Of a DNA stretch of 32,992 bases, positions 17,090 to 26,420 are shown in pieces. Positions within the stretch are counted from its first letter, which is position 1. The number at the start of each line of letters is the position of its first letter. Position numbers and translations under genes: made by a program. Under the pieces are notes generated by a model. That model worked only from the letters and a program-made list of their open reading frames with translations, searched no databases and was not told the DNA's origin. This DNA comes from Asticcacaulis sp. (GTDB lineage Bacteria > Pseudomonadota > Alphaproteobacteria > Caulobacterales > Caulobacteraceae): the NCBI RefSeq assembly GCF_027484505.1, contig NZ_JAIXSV010000366.1, forward strand, positions 1 to 32,992, read 5' to 3'.

Positions 17090-18304
17090 ATGAAAACGAC
17101 CGCCTGGTTGCTGGCCGCGGGCCTGAGTGTGAGTCTGTGTCTGGGGGGCGGTGTGGTCACCGCACAGGCGCACGAGACGCTGAAGCTGGAGGCCCCGAAG
17201 CCCAACCTGTTGCCCGCCCCGCCGATGGGGTGGAATTCGTGGAACAAATACGCCTGCAATATCACTGAGGACATCGTGCGCAAGCAGGCCGATGCCATGG
17301 CGGCGTCGGGCCTCAAAGAGGCGGGCTATCAGTATATTGTCATCGACGATTGCTGGCAAAAAAGCCGCGATGCCGACGGCAATATTCAGGTCGATCTGGA
17401 ACGCTTTCCGTCCGGCATGAAGGCCCTGATCGACTATGTGCACAGCAAGGGTCTGAAGTTCGGGCTCTATTCCGACGCCGGTTCGCTGACCTGCGGTGGC
17501 CGTCCGGGCAGTGCGGGGCATGAGTTTCAGGACGCCCGCCAATACGCCCGATGGGGCGTCGATTATCTGAAATACGACTGGTGCTACACCGGCACGCGCG
17601 ATGCCGAAGCGGCCTATACGATCATGGCCAAGGCGCTGCGCGAGTCGGGGCGCGATATCGTCCTGTCGATCTGTGAGTGGGGCGACAACTATCCGCAGCG
17701 CTGGGCCGCCCCCATCGGCCACCTGTGGCGCACTACGGGCGACATCTACGACGCCTGGGAGGGCAAGAAGGGCTATTCGATCGGCATGGTCAACATCCTC
17801 GACAAGCAGGTGGACCTCTGGCGCTATTCCGGCCCGAACCGCTGGAATGATCCTGACATGCTCGAAGTCGGTAATGGCGGCATGACGAGCACCGAATACG
17901 AGTCGCACTTTTCGCTGTGGGCCATGCTGGCCGCGCCGCTGATCGCCGGCAACGACCTGTCCAATATGGACGCTGATACGCTGCGCATCCTGACTAATAA
18001 GGACGTCATCGCCGTCGATCAGGACCCGCTGGGGCAGCAGGCCAAGCGCATCTGGAAAGAGGGCGACCTCGAAATCTGGGCGCGTCCGCTGAAAGGTGGC
18101 GATCAGGCGGTGGTGCTGTTTAACCGTGGTGCCGCCCCGGCTGAGATGAGCGTCACCTGGGAACAGCTCAACCTGCCCGCCGGTCTGAAGGTTCAGATGA
18201 AGGATCTGTGGTCCAAAAAGGTGACAAAGAACGTCAAGGCGCGCTTTGGCGGCACCGTGGCGTCGCACGGCGTGATTATGGTGCGGCTCACCCCAGTCCT
18301 CTGA
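17090..18304 (+). CDS. Alpha-galactosidase, glycoside hydrolase family 27
   Basis: A 404-residue exported enzyme that releases terminal alpha-galactose from oligosaccharides such as melibiose or raffinose. It starts with a signal peptide (MKTTAWLLAAGLSVSLCLGG, cleavage near AQAHE). The catalytic barrel begins PPMGWNSWNKYACN at about 44-57. YIVIDDCWQ (82-90) binds substrate, the nucleophile is Asp163 in YLKYDWC, and the acid/base is Asp218 in WRTTGDIYDAW. WNDPDMLEVGNGG (252-264) is a further signature. A beta-sandwich domain closes the C-terminus. Length and motifs are normal for a bacterial/plant-type GH27. The start follows AGAGGGAG at suitable spacing. It stands alone and is convergent with the WYL regulator gene. 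Confidence 0.93.
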   Translation: MKTTAWLLAAGLSVSLCLGGGVVTAQAHETLKLEAPKPNLLPAPPMGWNSWNKYACNITEDIVRKQADAMAASGLKEAGYQYIVIDDCWQKSRDADGNIQVDLERFPSGMKALIDYVHSKGLKFGLYSDAGSLTCGGRPGSAGHEFQDARQYARWGVDYLKYDWCYTGTRDAEAAYTIMAKALRESGRDIVLSICEWGDNYPQRWAAPIGHLWRTTGDIYDAWEGKKGYSIGMVNILDKQVDLWRYSGPNRWNDPDMLEVGNGGMTSTEYESHFSLWAMLAAPLIAGNDLSNMDADTLRILTNKDVIAVDQDPLGQQAKRIWKEGDLEIWARPLKGGDQAVVLFNRGAAPAEMSVTWEQLNLPAGLKVQMKDLWSKKVTKNVKARFGGTVASHGVIMVRLTPVL

Positions 18305-18327
18305 TCACGGCTTTGTGAACGGTTAGA

Positions 18328-19095
18328 TCAGGCGGTTTCGTCCTCGGTTTCATCGGACATGCTGCCAAAACCTGTCACCATGTTGCGGTTGGACTGTTCC
18401 GGCATCATCACCTCGCCCTCGCGCAGCGTGTCGCGCCACGCCTTGAGCAGCGCGGCGCGGCGGCGCGGGAAGGGGATGTCGAGCGGCTTCCAGCTCAGTA
18501 TGCGTTCGGTGCGGAAGTGCCGAAACGCCTGTTTCAGTTCGCACCACACCACCAGTATGCGCAGGTGGTCGAAAAAGCCGAGCGCGATGGGCCAGACGGT
18601 GCGTTCGCTGACCGTGCCCTTGAGGTCGATATAGCTCATATAGACGCAGCGTTCCGAACGGATGGCCGATCGGATCAGGGCCGGGTCGATATGGGCTTCC
18701 GGTACGGCCAGACCGCGCCCGACCAGCAGGCCGCGCTGCGTAAGGTCGTCACGGATGGCGGCGGGCAGGTGCGGGCTCAGGGCCTGAATCAGGCTTTGCG
18801 CCGCTTCGCCCAGACGCGGTTCGGCGCGATCAGCGACCCACAAGGCCCCGGTGATCAGGGCTTCGATCTCTTCCGGCGACAGCATCAGCGGCGGCAGACG
18901 ATAGGCCGGTTTCAGCACATAGCCAATGCCCGGCGCGCCTTCGATGGGGGCCCCCTGCGCCTGCAAGGCAGCGATGTCGCGGTAGAGCGTGCGCAGCGAC
19001 GTCCCCAGCCGGGCCGACAAGGCGCGCCCGCTGACGGGAGCGCTGTGTTCACGCAAGGCTTCGAGCAGGGCGGTGTGGCGGTCGGCGGTCTTCAT
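18328..19095 (-). CDS. WYL-domain (YafY-type) transcriptional regulator
   Basis: A 255-residue DNA-binding protein from the ATG at 19095. Residues 1-60 (MKTADRHTALLEALREHSAP, SGRALSARLGTSLRTLYRDI) form a winged helix of the DeoR/HTH_11 type. Residues about 65-130 are a helical linker (LPPLMLSPEEIEALITGALW) and about 140-220 the WYL domain (CVYMSYIDLKGTVSERTVWP, HLRILVVWCELKQAFRHFRT), which in this family binds small ligands or nucleic acid. The WYL signature itself is replaced by VVWCEL. The frame is open to 19203, but that extension covers the inverted repeat and is not protein-like. It diverges from the thiolase-prp operon and may control it, or itself, through the dyad at 19108-19134. Confidence 0.88.
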   Translation of the reverse strand: MKTADRHTALLEALREHSAPVSGRALSARLGTSLRTLYRDIAALQAQGAPIEGAPGIGYVLKPAYRLPPLMLSPEEIEALITGALWVADRAEPRLGEAAQSLIQALSPHLPAAIRDDLTQRGLLVGRGLAVPEAHIDPALIRSAIRSERCVYMSYIDLKGTVSERTVWPIALGFFDHLRILVVWCELKQAFRHFRTERILSWKPLDIPFPRRRAALLKAWRDTLREGEVMMPEQSNRNMVTGFGSMSDETEDETA

Positions 19096-19107
19096 CGGGT
19101 GAGTGTA

Positions 19108-19134
19108 ACATGCTGCCAAAAAATTGCAGCATGT
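19108..19134. promoter_or_regulatory. Dyad operator candidate next to the WYL regulator start
   Basis: ACATGCTGC (19108-19116) and GCAGCATGT (19126-19134) are perfect 9-bp arms around 9 AT-rich bases, 13 bases upstream of the regulator's ATG. The size and position fit the operator of a dimeric winged-helix repressor acting on its own promoter. Confidence 0.6.
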
Positions 19135-19270
19135 ATCGCCGGACGCGCGTTTTTCCGGTCCCGAAAACGTGTCCGGCGCCTGCATTGACTCCCGCTGCGG
19201 CAAGGGTTTACGCCTTTTCTCGAACGCAACTGACGCAGAAGCGGTTGCGAGTTAAACGGGAGCCCACACC

Positions 19271-20431
19271 ATGCACGCAGCGGCCATTGTCGGCTGGGGT
19301 CATACGCCGTTCGGACGGCTGGACCTGTCGCTCGAAGCGCTCATTCAGACGGCGGCGCGTGAGGCGCTTAGCGACGCCGGAATCAGCGGAGCCAACGTCG
19401 ATGCGGTGTTTCTGGGCCTGTACAATGCCGGCCTGACGCCCGATGGTTTTTGCGCCTCGATGGTGCTGGGGGCGGATGAGGGCCTGCGCTACACACCCGC
19501 CACGCGGCTGGAAAACGCCTGCGCGTCGGGATCGGCGGCGCTCTATGCGGCAATGGACGCCATTGCGTCGGGGCGCATTGACACCGCACTGGTCGTCGGG
19601 GCCGAAAAAATGACCGCGCTCGACGGGGCGGGCGTGACGCGCGCTCTGGGGGCCGCCAGCTATCAGGCCGAAGAGGCGGGACTGTCCTTCCCCGACATCT
19701 TTGCTCGTTTTGCCCGCGCCTATGGTGAGCGCTACGGCGATCCGACTCTGGCCATGGCGCATATCGCCGCCAAGAACCATCAGGCGGCGCTCAATAATCC
19801 GCTGGCGCAGCTCAAAAAACCGCTGTCGGTCGAGTTCTGCGCCACGGTGTCCGACAAGAACCCGCTGATTTCCGACCCGCTGAAGATGACCGACTGTTCG
19901 CTCGTGTCGGACGGGGCGGCGGCCATCGTCCTCACCCGCGCTGACCGGGCCAGGGACTTCCGACGCGCCGTTGGGTTCCGCGCGTCGGTTCAGGTCAATG
20001 ACCTGCTGCCTTTGTCGGCCAAGGACATGACCGACTTTACCGGTCCGCGGCTGGCCTTTGAGCGCGCCTACGCGCAGGCGGGTGTGTCGGTGTCTGACAT
20101 CAGCTTTGCTGAAGTCCACGACTGCTTCACCATTGCCGAACTGCTGGTCGCCGAAGCCATGGGGCTGGCCCCCAAGGGGCAGGGGGCAGAGTTCATCATC
20201 GCCGGTGGCACCGGTCGTCAGGGCCTTTGCCCCACCAATATGTCCGGCGGTCTGAAGGCCAAGGGCCATCCGGTCGGGGCGACGGGCGTTTCCATGCACG
20301 TTATCGCCGCGCGGCAACTGTGTGCGGAGGCGGGCGAGATGCAACTGCCTGACCCGAAGCTCGGACTGGCCTTCAATATGGGCGGCGGTGCGGTCGCCAA
20401 CTATGTGAGTATTCTGGAGAGACTGTCATGA
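19271..20431 (+). CDS. Thiolase family protein (acetyl-CoA acetyltransferase, SCP-x type)
   Basis: A 386-residue thiolase, first gene of the prp operon. The acyl-binding cysteine is Cys84 in [11 protein letters not shown]; the other catalytic parts are [10 protein letters not shown] (about 278-287) and [11 protein letters not shown] (about 333-343). The NACASG and HDCF motifs are those of the lipid-transfer/SCP-x thiolase branch, which often acts on branched or odd 3-ketoacyl-CoA, rather than of the classic PhaA/AtoB branch. It would split 3-ketoacyl-CoA with CoA to give a shorter acyl-CoA. Its stop overlaps the prpB start by four bases (ATGA), so it is translated with the methylcitrate genes and may deliver propionyl-CoA to them. 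It could instead be a synthase-like homologue; the substrate is inferred. Confidence 0.88.
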   Translation: MHAAAIVGWGHTPFGRLDLSLEALIQTAAREALSDAGISGANVDAVFLGLYNAGLTPDGFCASMVLGADEGLRYTPATRLENACASGSAALYAAMDAIASGRIDTALVVGAEKMTALDGAGVTRALGAASYQAEEAGLSFPDIFARFARAYGERYGDPTLAMAHIAAKNHQAALNNPLAQLKKPLSVEFCATVSDKNPLISDPLKMTDCSLVSDGAAAIVLTRADRARDFRRAVGFRASVQVNDLLPLSAKDMTDFTGPRLAFERAYAQAGVSVSDISFAEVHDCFTIAELLVAEAMGLAPKGQGAEFIIAGGTGRQGLCPTNMSGGLKAKGHPVGATGVSMHVIAARQLCAEAGEMQLPDPKLGLAFNMGGGAVANYVSILERLS

Positions 20432-21306
20432 CCTCACCCGGTGCCCGATTTCGTGCGGCGCTTAAGGCCGAAACCCCGTTGCAGGTCATCGGCGCGATCA
20501 ATGCCAATCACGCGCTTTTGGCCAAGCGCGCCGGTTACCGCGCCATTTATCTGAGCGGCGGTGGCGTGGCGGCGGGGTCTTTGGGGATGCCCGATCTGGG
20601 CATCAGCGGCCTTGAGGACGTGCTGATCGACGTGCGCCGCATCACCGATGTCTGCGACCTGCCGCTGATGGTCGATATTGATACGGGCTTTGGCCCCTCC
20701 GCCTTCAATATCGAGCGCACGGTCAAGGCGCTGATCAAGGCCGGGGCCGCCGCCTGTCATATTGAGGATCAGGTGGGGGCCAAGCGCTGTGGCCACCGGC
20801 CGGGCAAGGAGATCGTGTCGGTCGCGGAAATGGTCGATCGCGTTAAGGCCGCCGCCAATGCCAAGACCGATCCGGACTTTTTCCTGATCGCCCGCACCGA
20901 CGCCATTGCCGTGGACGGGGTTGATGCGGCGATTGAGCGGGCGCTGGCCTGCGTCGAAGCCGGGGCAGACGGCATTTTTGCCGAAGCGGCCTATGACCTC
21001 GACACCTATCGCCGCTTTACCGCCGCCGTAAAGGTGCCCGTGCTGGCCAATATCACCGAGTTCGGCAAGACGCCGCTGTTTACGCGCGAAGAACTGGCCT
21101 CTGCGGGGGTGGCCATTCAGCTCTACCCGCTGTCGGCCTTCCGCGCCATGAACAAGGCCGCCGAGACCGTCTATGAGGCCATCCGGCGCGACGGCCATCA
21201 GAAAAATGTGCTCGACCTGATGCAGACGCGCGACGAGCTATATCAGCGCATCGACTATTACGACTACGAACAGCGCCTCGATGCGATGTTCAATAAAAAC
21301 AAATAA
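20428..21306 (+). CDS. prpB: 2-Methylisocitrate lyase PrpB
   Basis: A 292-residue cytoplasmic lyase that splits 2-methylisocitrate into pyruvate and succinate, the last step of the methylcitrate cycle. It belongs to the isocitrate lyase/PEP mutase superfamily. Signatures seen are [20 protein letters not shown] (41-60), the metal site VDIDTGFG (82-89), and the active-site loop KRCGH (119-123, catalytic Cys121), followed by FLIARTDA. Length is normal. The start is fixed by the 4-base overlap with the thiolase gene. prpC follows after 18 bases. Confidence 0.95.
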   Translation: MTSPGARFRAALKAETPLQVIGAINANHALLAKRAGYRAIYLSGGGVAAGSLGMPDLGISGLEDVLIDVRRITDVCDLPLMVDIDTGFGPSAFNIERTVKALIKAGAAACHIEDQVGAKRCGHRPGKEIVSVAEMVDRVKAAANAKTDPDFFLIARTDAIAVDGVDAAIERALACVEAGADGIFAEAAYDLDTYRRFTAAVKVPVLANITEFGKTPLFTREELASAGVAIQLYPLSAFRAMNKAAETVYEAIRRDGHQKNVLDLMQTRDELYQRIDYYDYEQRLDAMFNKNK

Positions 21307-21324
21307 TAAGCGGAGGGAGCGGCC

Positions 21325-22500
21325 ATGAATGCCGTCAGTGAACTGCCCAAAGGGGAGGCGACAACCGCCTTCAAGCCCAAGAAGTCGGTCGCCCTGTCGG
21401 GTATGGCGGCGGGCAATACGGCCCTGTGTACGGTGGGGCGCACGGGGAATGATCTGGCCTATCGCGGCTATGACATTCTCGACCTGGCCCAGACGTGCGA
21501 GTTCGAGGAGGTGGCGTACCTGCTGGTGCACGGCAGCCTGCCGACCGTTTCGGAGCTGACGGCCTATAAGAGCAAGCTGCGCGCCCTGCGCGGCCTGCCG
21601 GTCAGCCTGAAGTCGGTGCTGGAGCAGATACCGCCGTCGGCGCATCCGATGGATGTGATGCGCACCGGCGTCTCCCTGCTGGGCTGCCTCGCGCCGGAAA
21701 AGGACGACCACAATGCGCCCTCGGCCCGCGACATTGCCGACAAACTGATGGCGTCTCTGGGGTCGATGCTGCTCTACTGGTATCACTACAGCCACAATGG
21801 CAAGCGTATCGAGGTCGAGACGGACGACGACTCCATCGGCGGGCACTTCCTGCACCTGCTGCACGGCGAAAAACCGCGCGAAAGCTGGGTGAAGGCCATG
21901 CATATTTCGCTGATCCTCTATGCCGAGCATGAATTCAACGCCTCGACCTTTGCCGGGCGGGTGATCGCCGGGACGGGCTCGGACATGTATTCGTGCATTG
22001 CTGGAGCCATTGGCGCGCTGCGCGGACCCAAGCACGGCGGGGCCAATGAGGTGGCCTTTGAGATCCAGAAGCGTTACGCGACGCCGGACGAGGCCGAGGC
22101 CGATATCCGCGCCCGTGTCGAACGCAAGGAAGTGGTGATCGGCTTTGGCCACCCGGTCTATACGGTCTCCGACCCGCGCAATGTGGTGATCAAACAGGTC
22201 GCCCACGACCTCAGCGTCGAGCAGAGTTCGCTGAAAATGTACGCCATTGCCGAGCGCTTGGAGCGCGTGATGTGGGAGGTCAAGAAGATGTTCCCCAATC
22301 TCGACTGGTTCTCCGCCGTCTCCTATCACCGCATGGGCGTGCCGACGGCCATGTTCACGCCGCTGTTTGCCATAGCGCGTACCGCTGGCTGGTCAGCCCA
22401 CGTGATTGAGCAACGCATCGACGGCAAGATCATCCGCCCCAGCGCCAACTATACCGGCCCCGAAGACCGCGCCTTCGTCAGGATCGAAGAGCGTCAATAA
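21325..22500 (+). CDS. prpC: 2-Methylcitrate synthase PrpC
   Basis: A 391-residue member of the citrate synthase family that condenses propionyl-CoA with oxaloacetate. The catalytic triad is clear: His237 in GPKHGGANE, His276 in GFGHPVYTV, and Asp327 in [14 protein letters not shown] (201-207) and [13 protein letters not shown] near the C-terminus also fit. The short length and lack of the regulatory N-terminal domain distinguish it from the main GltA. The start ATG has GCGGAGGGAG upstream at good spacing. It sits between prpB and prpD, which makes the methylcitrate assignment secure. Confidence 0.93.
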   Translation: MNAVSELPKGEATTAFKPKKSVALSGMAAGNTALCTVGRTGNDLAYRGYDILDLAQTCEFEEVAYLLVHGSLPTVSELTAYKSKLRALRGLPVSLKSVLEQIPPSAHPMDVMRTGVSLLGCLAPEKDDHNAPSARDIADKLMASLGSMLLYWYHYSHNGKRIEVETDDDSIGGHFLHLLHGEKPRESWVKAMHISLILYAEHEFNASTFAGRVIAGTGSDMYSCIAGAIGALRGPKHGGANEVAFEIQKRYATPDEAEADIRARVERKEVVIGFGHPVYTVSDPRNVVIKQVAHDLSVEQSSLKMYAIAERLERVMWEVKKMFPNLDWFSAVSYHRMGVPTAMFTPLFAIARTAGWSAHVIEQRIDGKIIRPSANYTGPEDRAFVRIEERQ

Positions 22501-22504
22501 TCAT

Positions 22505-22620
22505 TATCCCTCCCTGCGAAGCAGGGAGGGGGGACCGCGAAGCGGTGGGTGGGGCCTGTCCCCTCCGTCATCTTCGCCTTGCTCAGATGCCACCTCCCCC
22601 GCTGTGCAGGGGAGGATGTA
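22505..22620. repeat. Palindromic repeat, inverted copy d, between prpC and prpD
   Basis: Begins with CCCTCCCTGC-GAA-GCAGGGAGGG, a perfect 10-bp hairpin, and contains ccctccgtcatcttcgc, ctcagatgccacctccccc and gtgcaggggagg. The latter strings are the reverse complement of copy a (1507-1558). It fills almost all of the 130-base gap inside the prp operon. Confidence 0.75.
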
Positions 22621-22630
22621 GGAAACATCC

Positions 22631-24082
22631 ATGTCCACACATATCCCCAATATCCGCCCTGAACCCGACAGCGTGTTTGTCGATATCGCCGACTACGTGC
22701 TGAACTATAAAATCCACTCCGACCTCGCCTATGAGACGGCGCGCAACTGCCTGATCGACACGCTGGGCTGCGGGCTTGAGGCGCTGGACTATCCCGCCTG
22801 CACCAAGCTTCTGGGGCCTATCGTGCCGGGCACCACCGTGCCCAATGGTGCCAAGGTGCCGGGCACCCCGTTCCAGCTCGATCCCGTACAGGCGGCCTTC
22901 AATATCGGCGCGATGATCCGCTGGCTCGATTTCAACGACACCTGGCTGGCGGCCGAATGGGGGCACCCGTCGGATAATCTGGGCGGTATTCTGGCGGTTG
23001 CCGACTGGATATCGCGCAATCGCGTCGCGGCGGGCAAGGCACCACTGACCATGCGTGACGTGCTCACCGCCATGATCAAGGCGCATGAGATTCAGGGCGT
23101 GCTGGCGCTGGACAACAGCTTCAACCGCGTCGGCCTCGACCACGTCATCCTCGTCAAGGTCGCCTCGACGGCGGTGGTGGCCGGGATGCTGGGCCTGACG
23201 CGCGAGGAGATCATCGACGCCGTGTCGCTGGCCTTTGTCGATGGGCAGAGCTTGCGCACCTATCGCCACGCCCCCAATACCGGCTCGCGCAAGTCCTGGG
23301 CGGCGGGCGACGCCACCAGCCGCGCCGTGCGACTGGCCCTTATGGTGCAGAAGGGTGAGATGGGCTACCCCTCGGCCCTGACCGCGCCGGTGTGGGGCTT
23401 CTACGACGTCTCCTTCAAGGGCAAGCCGTTCAGCTTCCAGCGCCCCTACGGCAGCTATGTGATGGAGCACGTGTTGTTCAAGATCAGCTATCCGGCGGAG
23501 TTCCATTCGCAAACCGCCGTCGAAGCGGCTATGCGCGTGCATCAGGAACTGCGGGCCAAAGGACTGTCGCCGGACGACATCGCGCGCATCGACGTGCGCA
23601 CCCATGAGGCCTGCGTGCGTATCATCGACAAGAAAGGGCCGCTGCACAACCCGGCCGACCGCGACCACTGCATCCAGTACATGATGGCCGTGCCGATCCT
23701 GTTCGGGCGTCTGACGGCGGCGGATTACGAGGACGAGGTGGCGCAGGATGCGCGGATTGACGCCCTGCGCGACAAGATCTTCTGCACCGAAGACCCGCAG
23801 TTCACCAGGGACTATCACGACCCGGACAAGCGCTCGATCGCCAATGCGGTGACCGTCACGCTCAACGACGGCACGGTGTGGGAGGAGATCGTGGTCGAAT
23901 ATCCGATCGGCCACAAACGCCGCCGCAAGGAAGGCATCCCGCTGCTGGAGGCCAAGTTCCGCACCAATCTCAACCGCCGCTTCCCCAAAAAGCAGCAGCA
24001 GGCCATTTTCGACCTCAGCCTCGATCAGCAGGCGCTGGAGGCCACGGCGGTGCATGAATATGTCGATATGTATGTGATCTGA
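22631..24082 (+). CDS. prpD: 2-Methylcitrate dehydratase PrpD
   Basis: A 483-residue MmgE/PrpD-family enzyme that dehydrates 2-methylcitrate to 2-methyl-cis-aconitate, without an iron-sulfur cluster. Recognisable parts are [18 protein letters not shown] near residue 38, [20 protein letters not shown] (about 96-115) with the active-site loop, [20 protein letters not shown], and the middle [20 protein letters not shown]. Length is typical. The ATG at 22631 has TAGGAA six bases upstream, just after repeat copy d. This completes the prpBCD set; no prpE, prpF or acnD is seen here, so the hydratase step must be done by a general aconitase. Confidence 0.93.
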   Translation: MSTHIPNIRPEPDSVFVDIADYVLNYKIHSDLAYETARNCLIDTLGCGLEALDYPACTKLLGPIVPGTTVPNGAKVPGTPFQLDPVQAAFNIGAMIRWLDFNDTWLAAEWGHPSDNLGGILAVADWISRNRVAAGKAPLTMRDVLTAMIKAHEIQGVLALDNSFNRVGLDHVILVKVASTAVVAGMLGLTREEIIDAVSLAFVDGQSLRTYRHAPNTGSRKSWAAGDATSRAVRLALMVQKGEMGYPSALTAPVWGFYDVSFKGKPFSFQRPYGSYVMEHVLFKISYPAEFHSQTAVEAAMRVHQELRAKGLSPDDIARIDVRTHEACVRIIDKKGPLHNPADRDHCIQYMMAVPILFGRLTAADYEDEVAQDARIDALRDKIFCTEDPQFTRDYHDPDKRSIANAVTVTLNDGTVWEEIVVEYPIGHKRRRKEGIPLLEAKFRTNLNRRFPKKQQQAIFDLSLDQQALEATAVHEYVDMYVI

Positions 24083-24170
24083 GGCGTCTCAATAGAGCAG
24101 CCGAAGGCTCTGATTGCATCCTTATGCCCCGCGCCGCACCCTGCCTGCTGTCACAATAGGCCGGGAAATC

Positions 24171-24626
24171 ATGTCGCATAATGCTGAAAAGCCACACAAA
24201 AAGAGCGGGTTCGTCCGTTTCGCGCACGCCACCGCCATCGCAGCGGGCAGCCCCTGGGCCTTCGGGCTGGCGGTCGCAGTGGTGGGGGTGTGGATACTTA
24301 CCGGGCCTGTGTTCGGTTTCTCGGACACCTGGCAACTGGTGATCAATACGGGCACAACCATTGCCACCTTCCTGATGGTCTTCCTGATTCAGAACACGCA
24401 AAACCGTGACGCCCGCATCATGCAACTCAAGCTGGATGAGCTGATCCGTGCGGTGTCAAAGGCCAATACGGCCTATATCGACATGGAGAATATGAGCGAG
24501 ACCGAACTGGCCGCGCTTCAGACGCACTATGAGGCGCTGGCCAAGAAAGCGCGCGAAGAAGGGGACCAGAAGGCCGCCGAGGCGCACGCGAAAGCCGGTG
24601 CCAAGGCCGCGCGGGTGCTGGGGTGA
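24171..24626 (+). CDS. Low-affinity iron permease family protein
   Basis: A 151-residue membrane protein from the ATG at 24171. It has two hydrophobic segments (SPWAFGLAVAVVGVWILTGP and LVINTGTTIATFLMVFLIQN), followed by the sequence NTQNRDARIMQLKLDELIRA, which is the hallmark of the short bacterial relatives of the fungal Fet4 low-affinity iron permease. The C-terminal 50 residues are a charged coiled-coil-like helix rich in Ala, Lys and Glu. Whether the bacterial form moves iron is not proven. An upstream in-frame start at 24114 is less likely, since MSHNAEKPHKKSG is the usual N-terminus. Confidence 0.85.
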   Translation: MSHNAEKPHKKSGFVRFAHATAIAAGSPWAFGLAVAVVGVWILTGPVFGFSDTWQLVINTGTTIATFLMVFLIQNTQNRDARIMQLKLDELIRAVSKANTAYIDMENMSETELAALQTHYEALAKKAREEGDQKAAEAHAKAGAKAARVLG

Positions 24627-24661
24627 GAGGACCCGCCCCTATGCCGGATAAGGATACGCCA

Positions 24662-24687
24662 AACGCCGCCCGGTGAGGGGCGGCGTT
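24662..24687. terminator. Hairpin between the convergent permease and DUF4142 genes
   Basis: AACGCCGCCC (24662-24671) and GGGCGGCGTT (24678-24687) form a perfect 10-bp stem with a 6-nt loop. It lies between two convergent genes and can serve both; the T run is short. Confidence 0.7.
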
Positions 24688-24709
24688 CGCGTTATCGCGC
24701 GGGACCGGA

Positions 24710-25297
24710 TCAATACTTTTCGTCGAGCTTTTCGATGTCGGCCTTGTGCATTTTAAGCGTCGGCAGGGTCTTGGCCGCAAAATCCTTGACCGGACCGGCC
24801 TGACCGTCCTTGGCTTCCTTTTCGAACAGGTCGATCGTCTTGTCGTGCGCCTTTTGCTGGGCGTCGATATATTTGGCGTCGAAATCCTCAGCCGAGGCGT
24901 TCTTCAGGTCGTTCAGCATGTCCTGATGCTCGGAATCGAGCCCTTCGGCCGGCGGCGTCAGCCCGGCAGCCGTGATGGCGGCCTTCAGCTCAGTGGCGGC
25001 CTTGGTGTGGTCGGTCACCATCTTTTGCGCAAAGGCCTTCAGATCGGCCTTCTTGGTGCGCTCGATCGCCAGCTTGCTCGACTCGATTTCAAACACACCG
25101 GCGACGGTGGCGCGACCCGCAAAGTCGATATTCTCCGAAGCGCTGGAAGAGGCGCTGTCAAAGACGCTCGACGAGCTTTCAGACGCGCTCTCCGCGGCCT
25201 CTTCGGCGGCGTTTTCCTGCGGCGATCCGCAGGCGGCCAGCGGCAGGATGAGCACGCCGGCCAGCGTGGCGGCGGTAAAGGCTTTCTTAGAAAACAT
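24710..25297 (-). CDS. DUF4142 lipoprotein
   Basis: A 195-residue protein from the ATG at 25297. The N-terminus MFSKKAFTAATLAGVLILPL-AAC has a lipobox (LAAC, Cys23). A Ser/Glu/Ala-rich linker (about 25-55) leads to a helical domain: VAGVFEIESSKLAIERTKKA, FAQKMVTDHTKAATELKAAI, HQDMLNDLKNASAEDFDAKY, DAQQKAHDKTIDLFEKEAKD. This is the DUF4142 four-helix domain, related to ferritin-like bundles and common in exported proteins of soil and plant-associated bacteria; function unknown. GGAAAG precedes the start at good distance. An in-frame start at 25399 is unlikely, because it would bury the signal peptide. Confidence 0.9.
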   Translation of the reverse strand: MFSKKAFTAATLAGVLILPLAACGSPQENAAEEAAESASESSSSVFDSASSSASENIDFAGRATVAGVFEIESSKLAIERTKKADLKAFAQKMVTDHTKAATELKAAITAAGLTPPAEGLDSEHQDMLNDLKNASAEDFDAKYIDAQQKAHDKTIDLFEKEAKDGQAGPVKDFAAKTLPTLKMHKADIEKLDEKY

Positions 25298-25493
25298 CAG
25301 TCTTTCCAATGTGATAACGGAACTGTGATGGCTCAGGACCGTATCAGTGCGGATGTAAGAAGGTTGCGCCGCTTTTGCCGCAACGCATGAAAAAGCCATA
25401 AAGCGCTACCCGCCCCAAGATCGTATTGTCCGGTTACAGGCTTTAGGGTTAGCATCGCCGCGATTTGCAGATTCCCGTACGGAAAACGCTCCA

Positions 25494-26420
25494 ATGGACA
25501 CTGGCCGACCCACCTCCGGAGCCTCGGTTTTGACGGACGACACCCTCTCTGAGGCGCAACACCAGAGCGCATTGCTGGCGGCGATTGTCGCCTCGTCGGA
25601 CGATGCCATCGTCTCCAAGACGCTCGACGGTATCATCACCACCTGGAATGCCGGAGCCGAGCGTATTTTCGGCTATACGGCGGCCGAAGCGGTCGGGCAG
25701 CACATCACCCTGATCATTCCGCCCGACATGCACGATGAGGAATACGTCATCATCGGCAAGGTGCGCAGCGGTCAGCGGGTCGAACACTTTGAAACCGTGC
25801 GCCGCACCAAGTCCGGGGCCCTGATCGACATTTCGCTGACCGTCTCGCCGGTGCGCGATGAGGCCGGGCGCATCATCGGTGCCTCAAAGATTGCCCGTGA
25901 CATCACGCGCCAGAAGGCCATCGAGGCGCAACTGGCCGAAGCCAGCCGCCGCCGCGACGAATTCATGGCCAATATGAGCCACGAACTGCGCACGCCGATG
26001 AACGCCGTCATCGGTCTGGCCCATATCCTCAGCCTGTCGCCCAACCTCTCCGAGCGCGAGCAGATCTATGTCCGTGTGCTGAAACAGAGCGGCGAAAACC
26101 TGCTGCACCTGATCAACAACCTGCTGGATGTGTCCAAGATCGAGGCCGGAGCCATCGAGCTGGAGACGCGCGACTTCAACCTGCCCGAACTGATCGAACA
26201 GACGGTGGCCGCGCCGCGCGTCCACGCTGCGGAAAAGGGGGTCGGCTTTGGCGTGGCCTACGGCCCTCAGCTGCGCGAATATTACCGCAGCGATCCGCTG
26301 AGGGTGCAGCAGATACTGAGCAACCTGCTGGCCAATGCCGTCAAATTCACCGATATCGGCCGCATCGACCTGCGCCTATCGGTGGTGCACACCGAAGCCG
26401 GCAGCGCGCGTGCGCTTTGA
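25494..26420 (+). CDS. Hybrid histidine kinase, N-terminal part (gene split by a frameshift)
   Basis: A 308-residue fragment of a soluble hybrid sensor kinase. Residues about 25-140 are a PAS/PAC domain (ASSDDAIVSKTLDGIITTWN, GASKIARDITRQK). The dimerisation domain holds the phospho-accepting His163 in MANMSHELRTPMN. The start of the ATPase domain is present, including the N-box LSNLLANAVKFTD. The frame then ends in TGA at 26418-26420, inside the ATPase domain. Codons continue without loss in the next frame from about 26400 (RVRFEVMDTGVGIPP), so one inserted base or two missing bases in ggcagcgcgcgtgcg (26400-26414) explains the break. Without the second part the kinase would be inactive. No membrane segment is visible. 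Confidence 0.85.
   Translation: MDTGRPTSGASVLTDDTLSEAQHQSALLAAIVASSDDAIVSKTLDGIITTWNAGAERIFGYTAAEAVGQHITLIIPPDMHDEEYVIIGKVRSGQRVEHFETVRRTKSGALIDISLTVSPVRDEAGRIIGASKIARDITRQKAIEAQLAEASRRRDEFMANMSHELRTPMNAVIGLAHILSLSPNLSEREQIYVRVLKQSGENLLHLINNLLDVSKIEAGAIELETRDFNLPELIEQTVAAPRVHAAEKGVGFGVAYGPQLREYYRSDPLRVQQILSNLLANAVKFTDIGRIDLRLSVVHTEAGSARAL

Noticed and set aside
16766-18268. 500-codon open frame on the minus strand
   Set aside because: It lies opposite the unknown secreted protein and the GH27 gene, whose motifs are clear. Long antisense frames are common in high-GC DNA and this product matches no family.
21238-22329. 363-codon minus-strand frame
   Set aside because: Antisense shadow of prpC and the end of prpB; composition is not protein-like.
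22583-24055. 490-codon open frame on the minus strand
   Set aside because: Antisense shadow of prpD, which has unmistakable family motifs.
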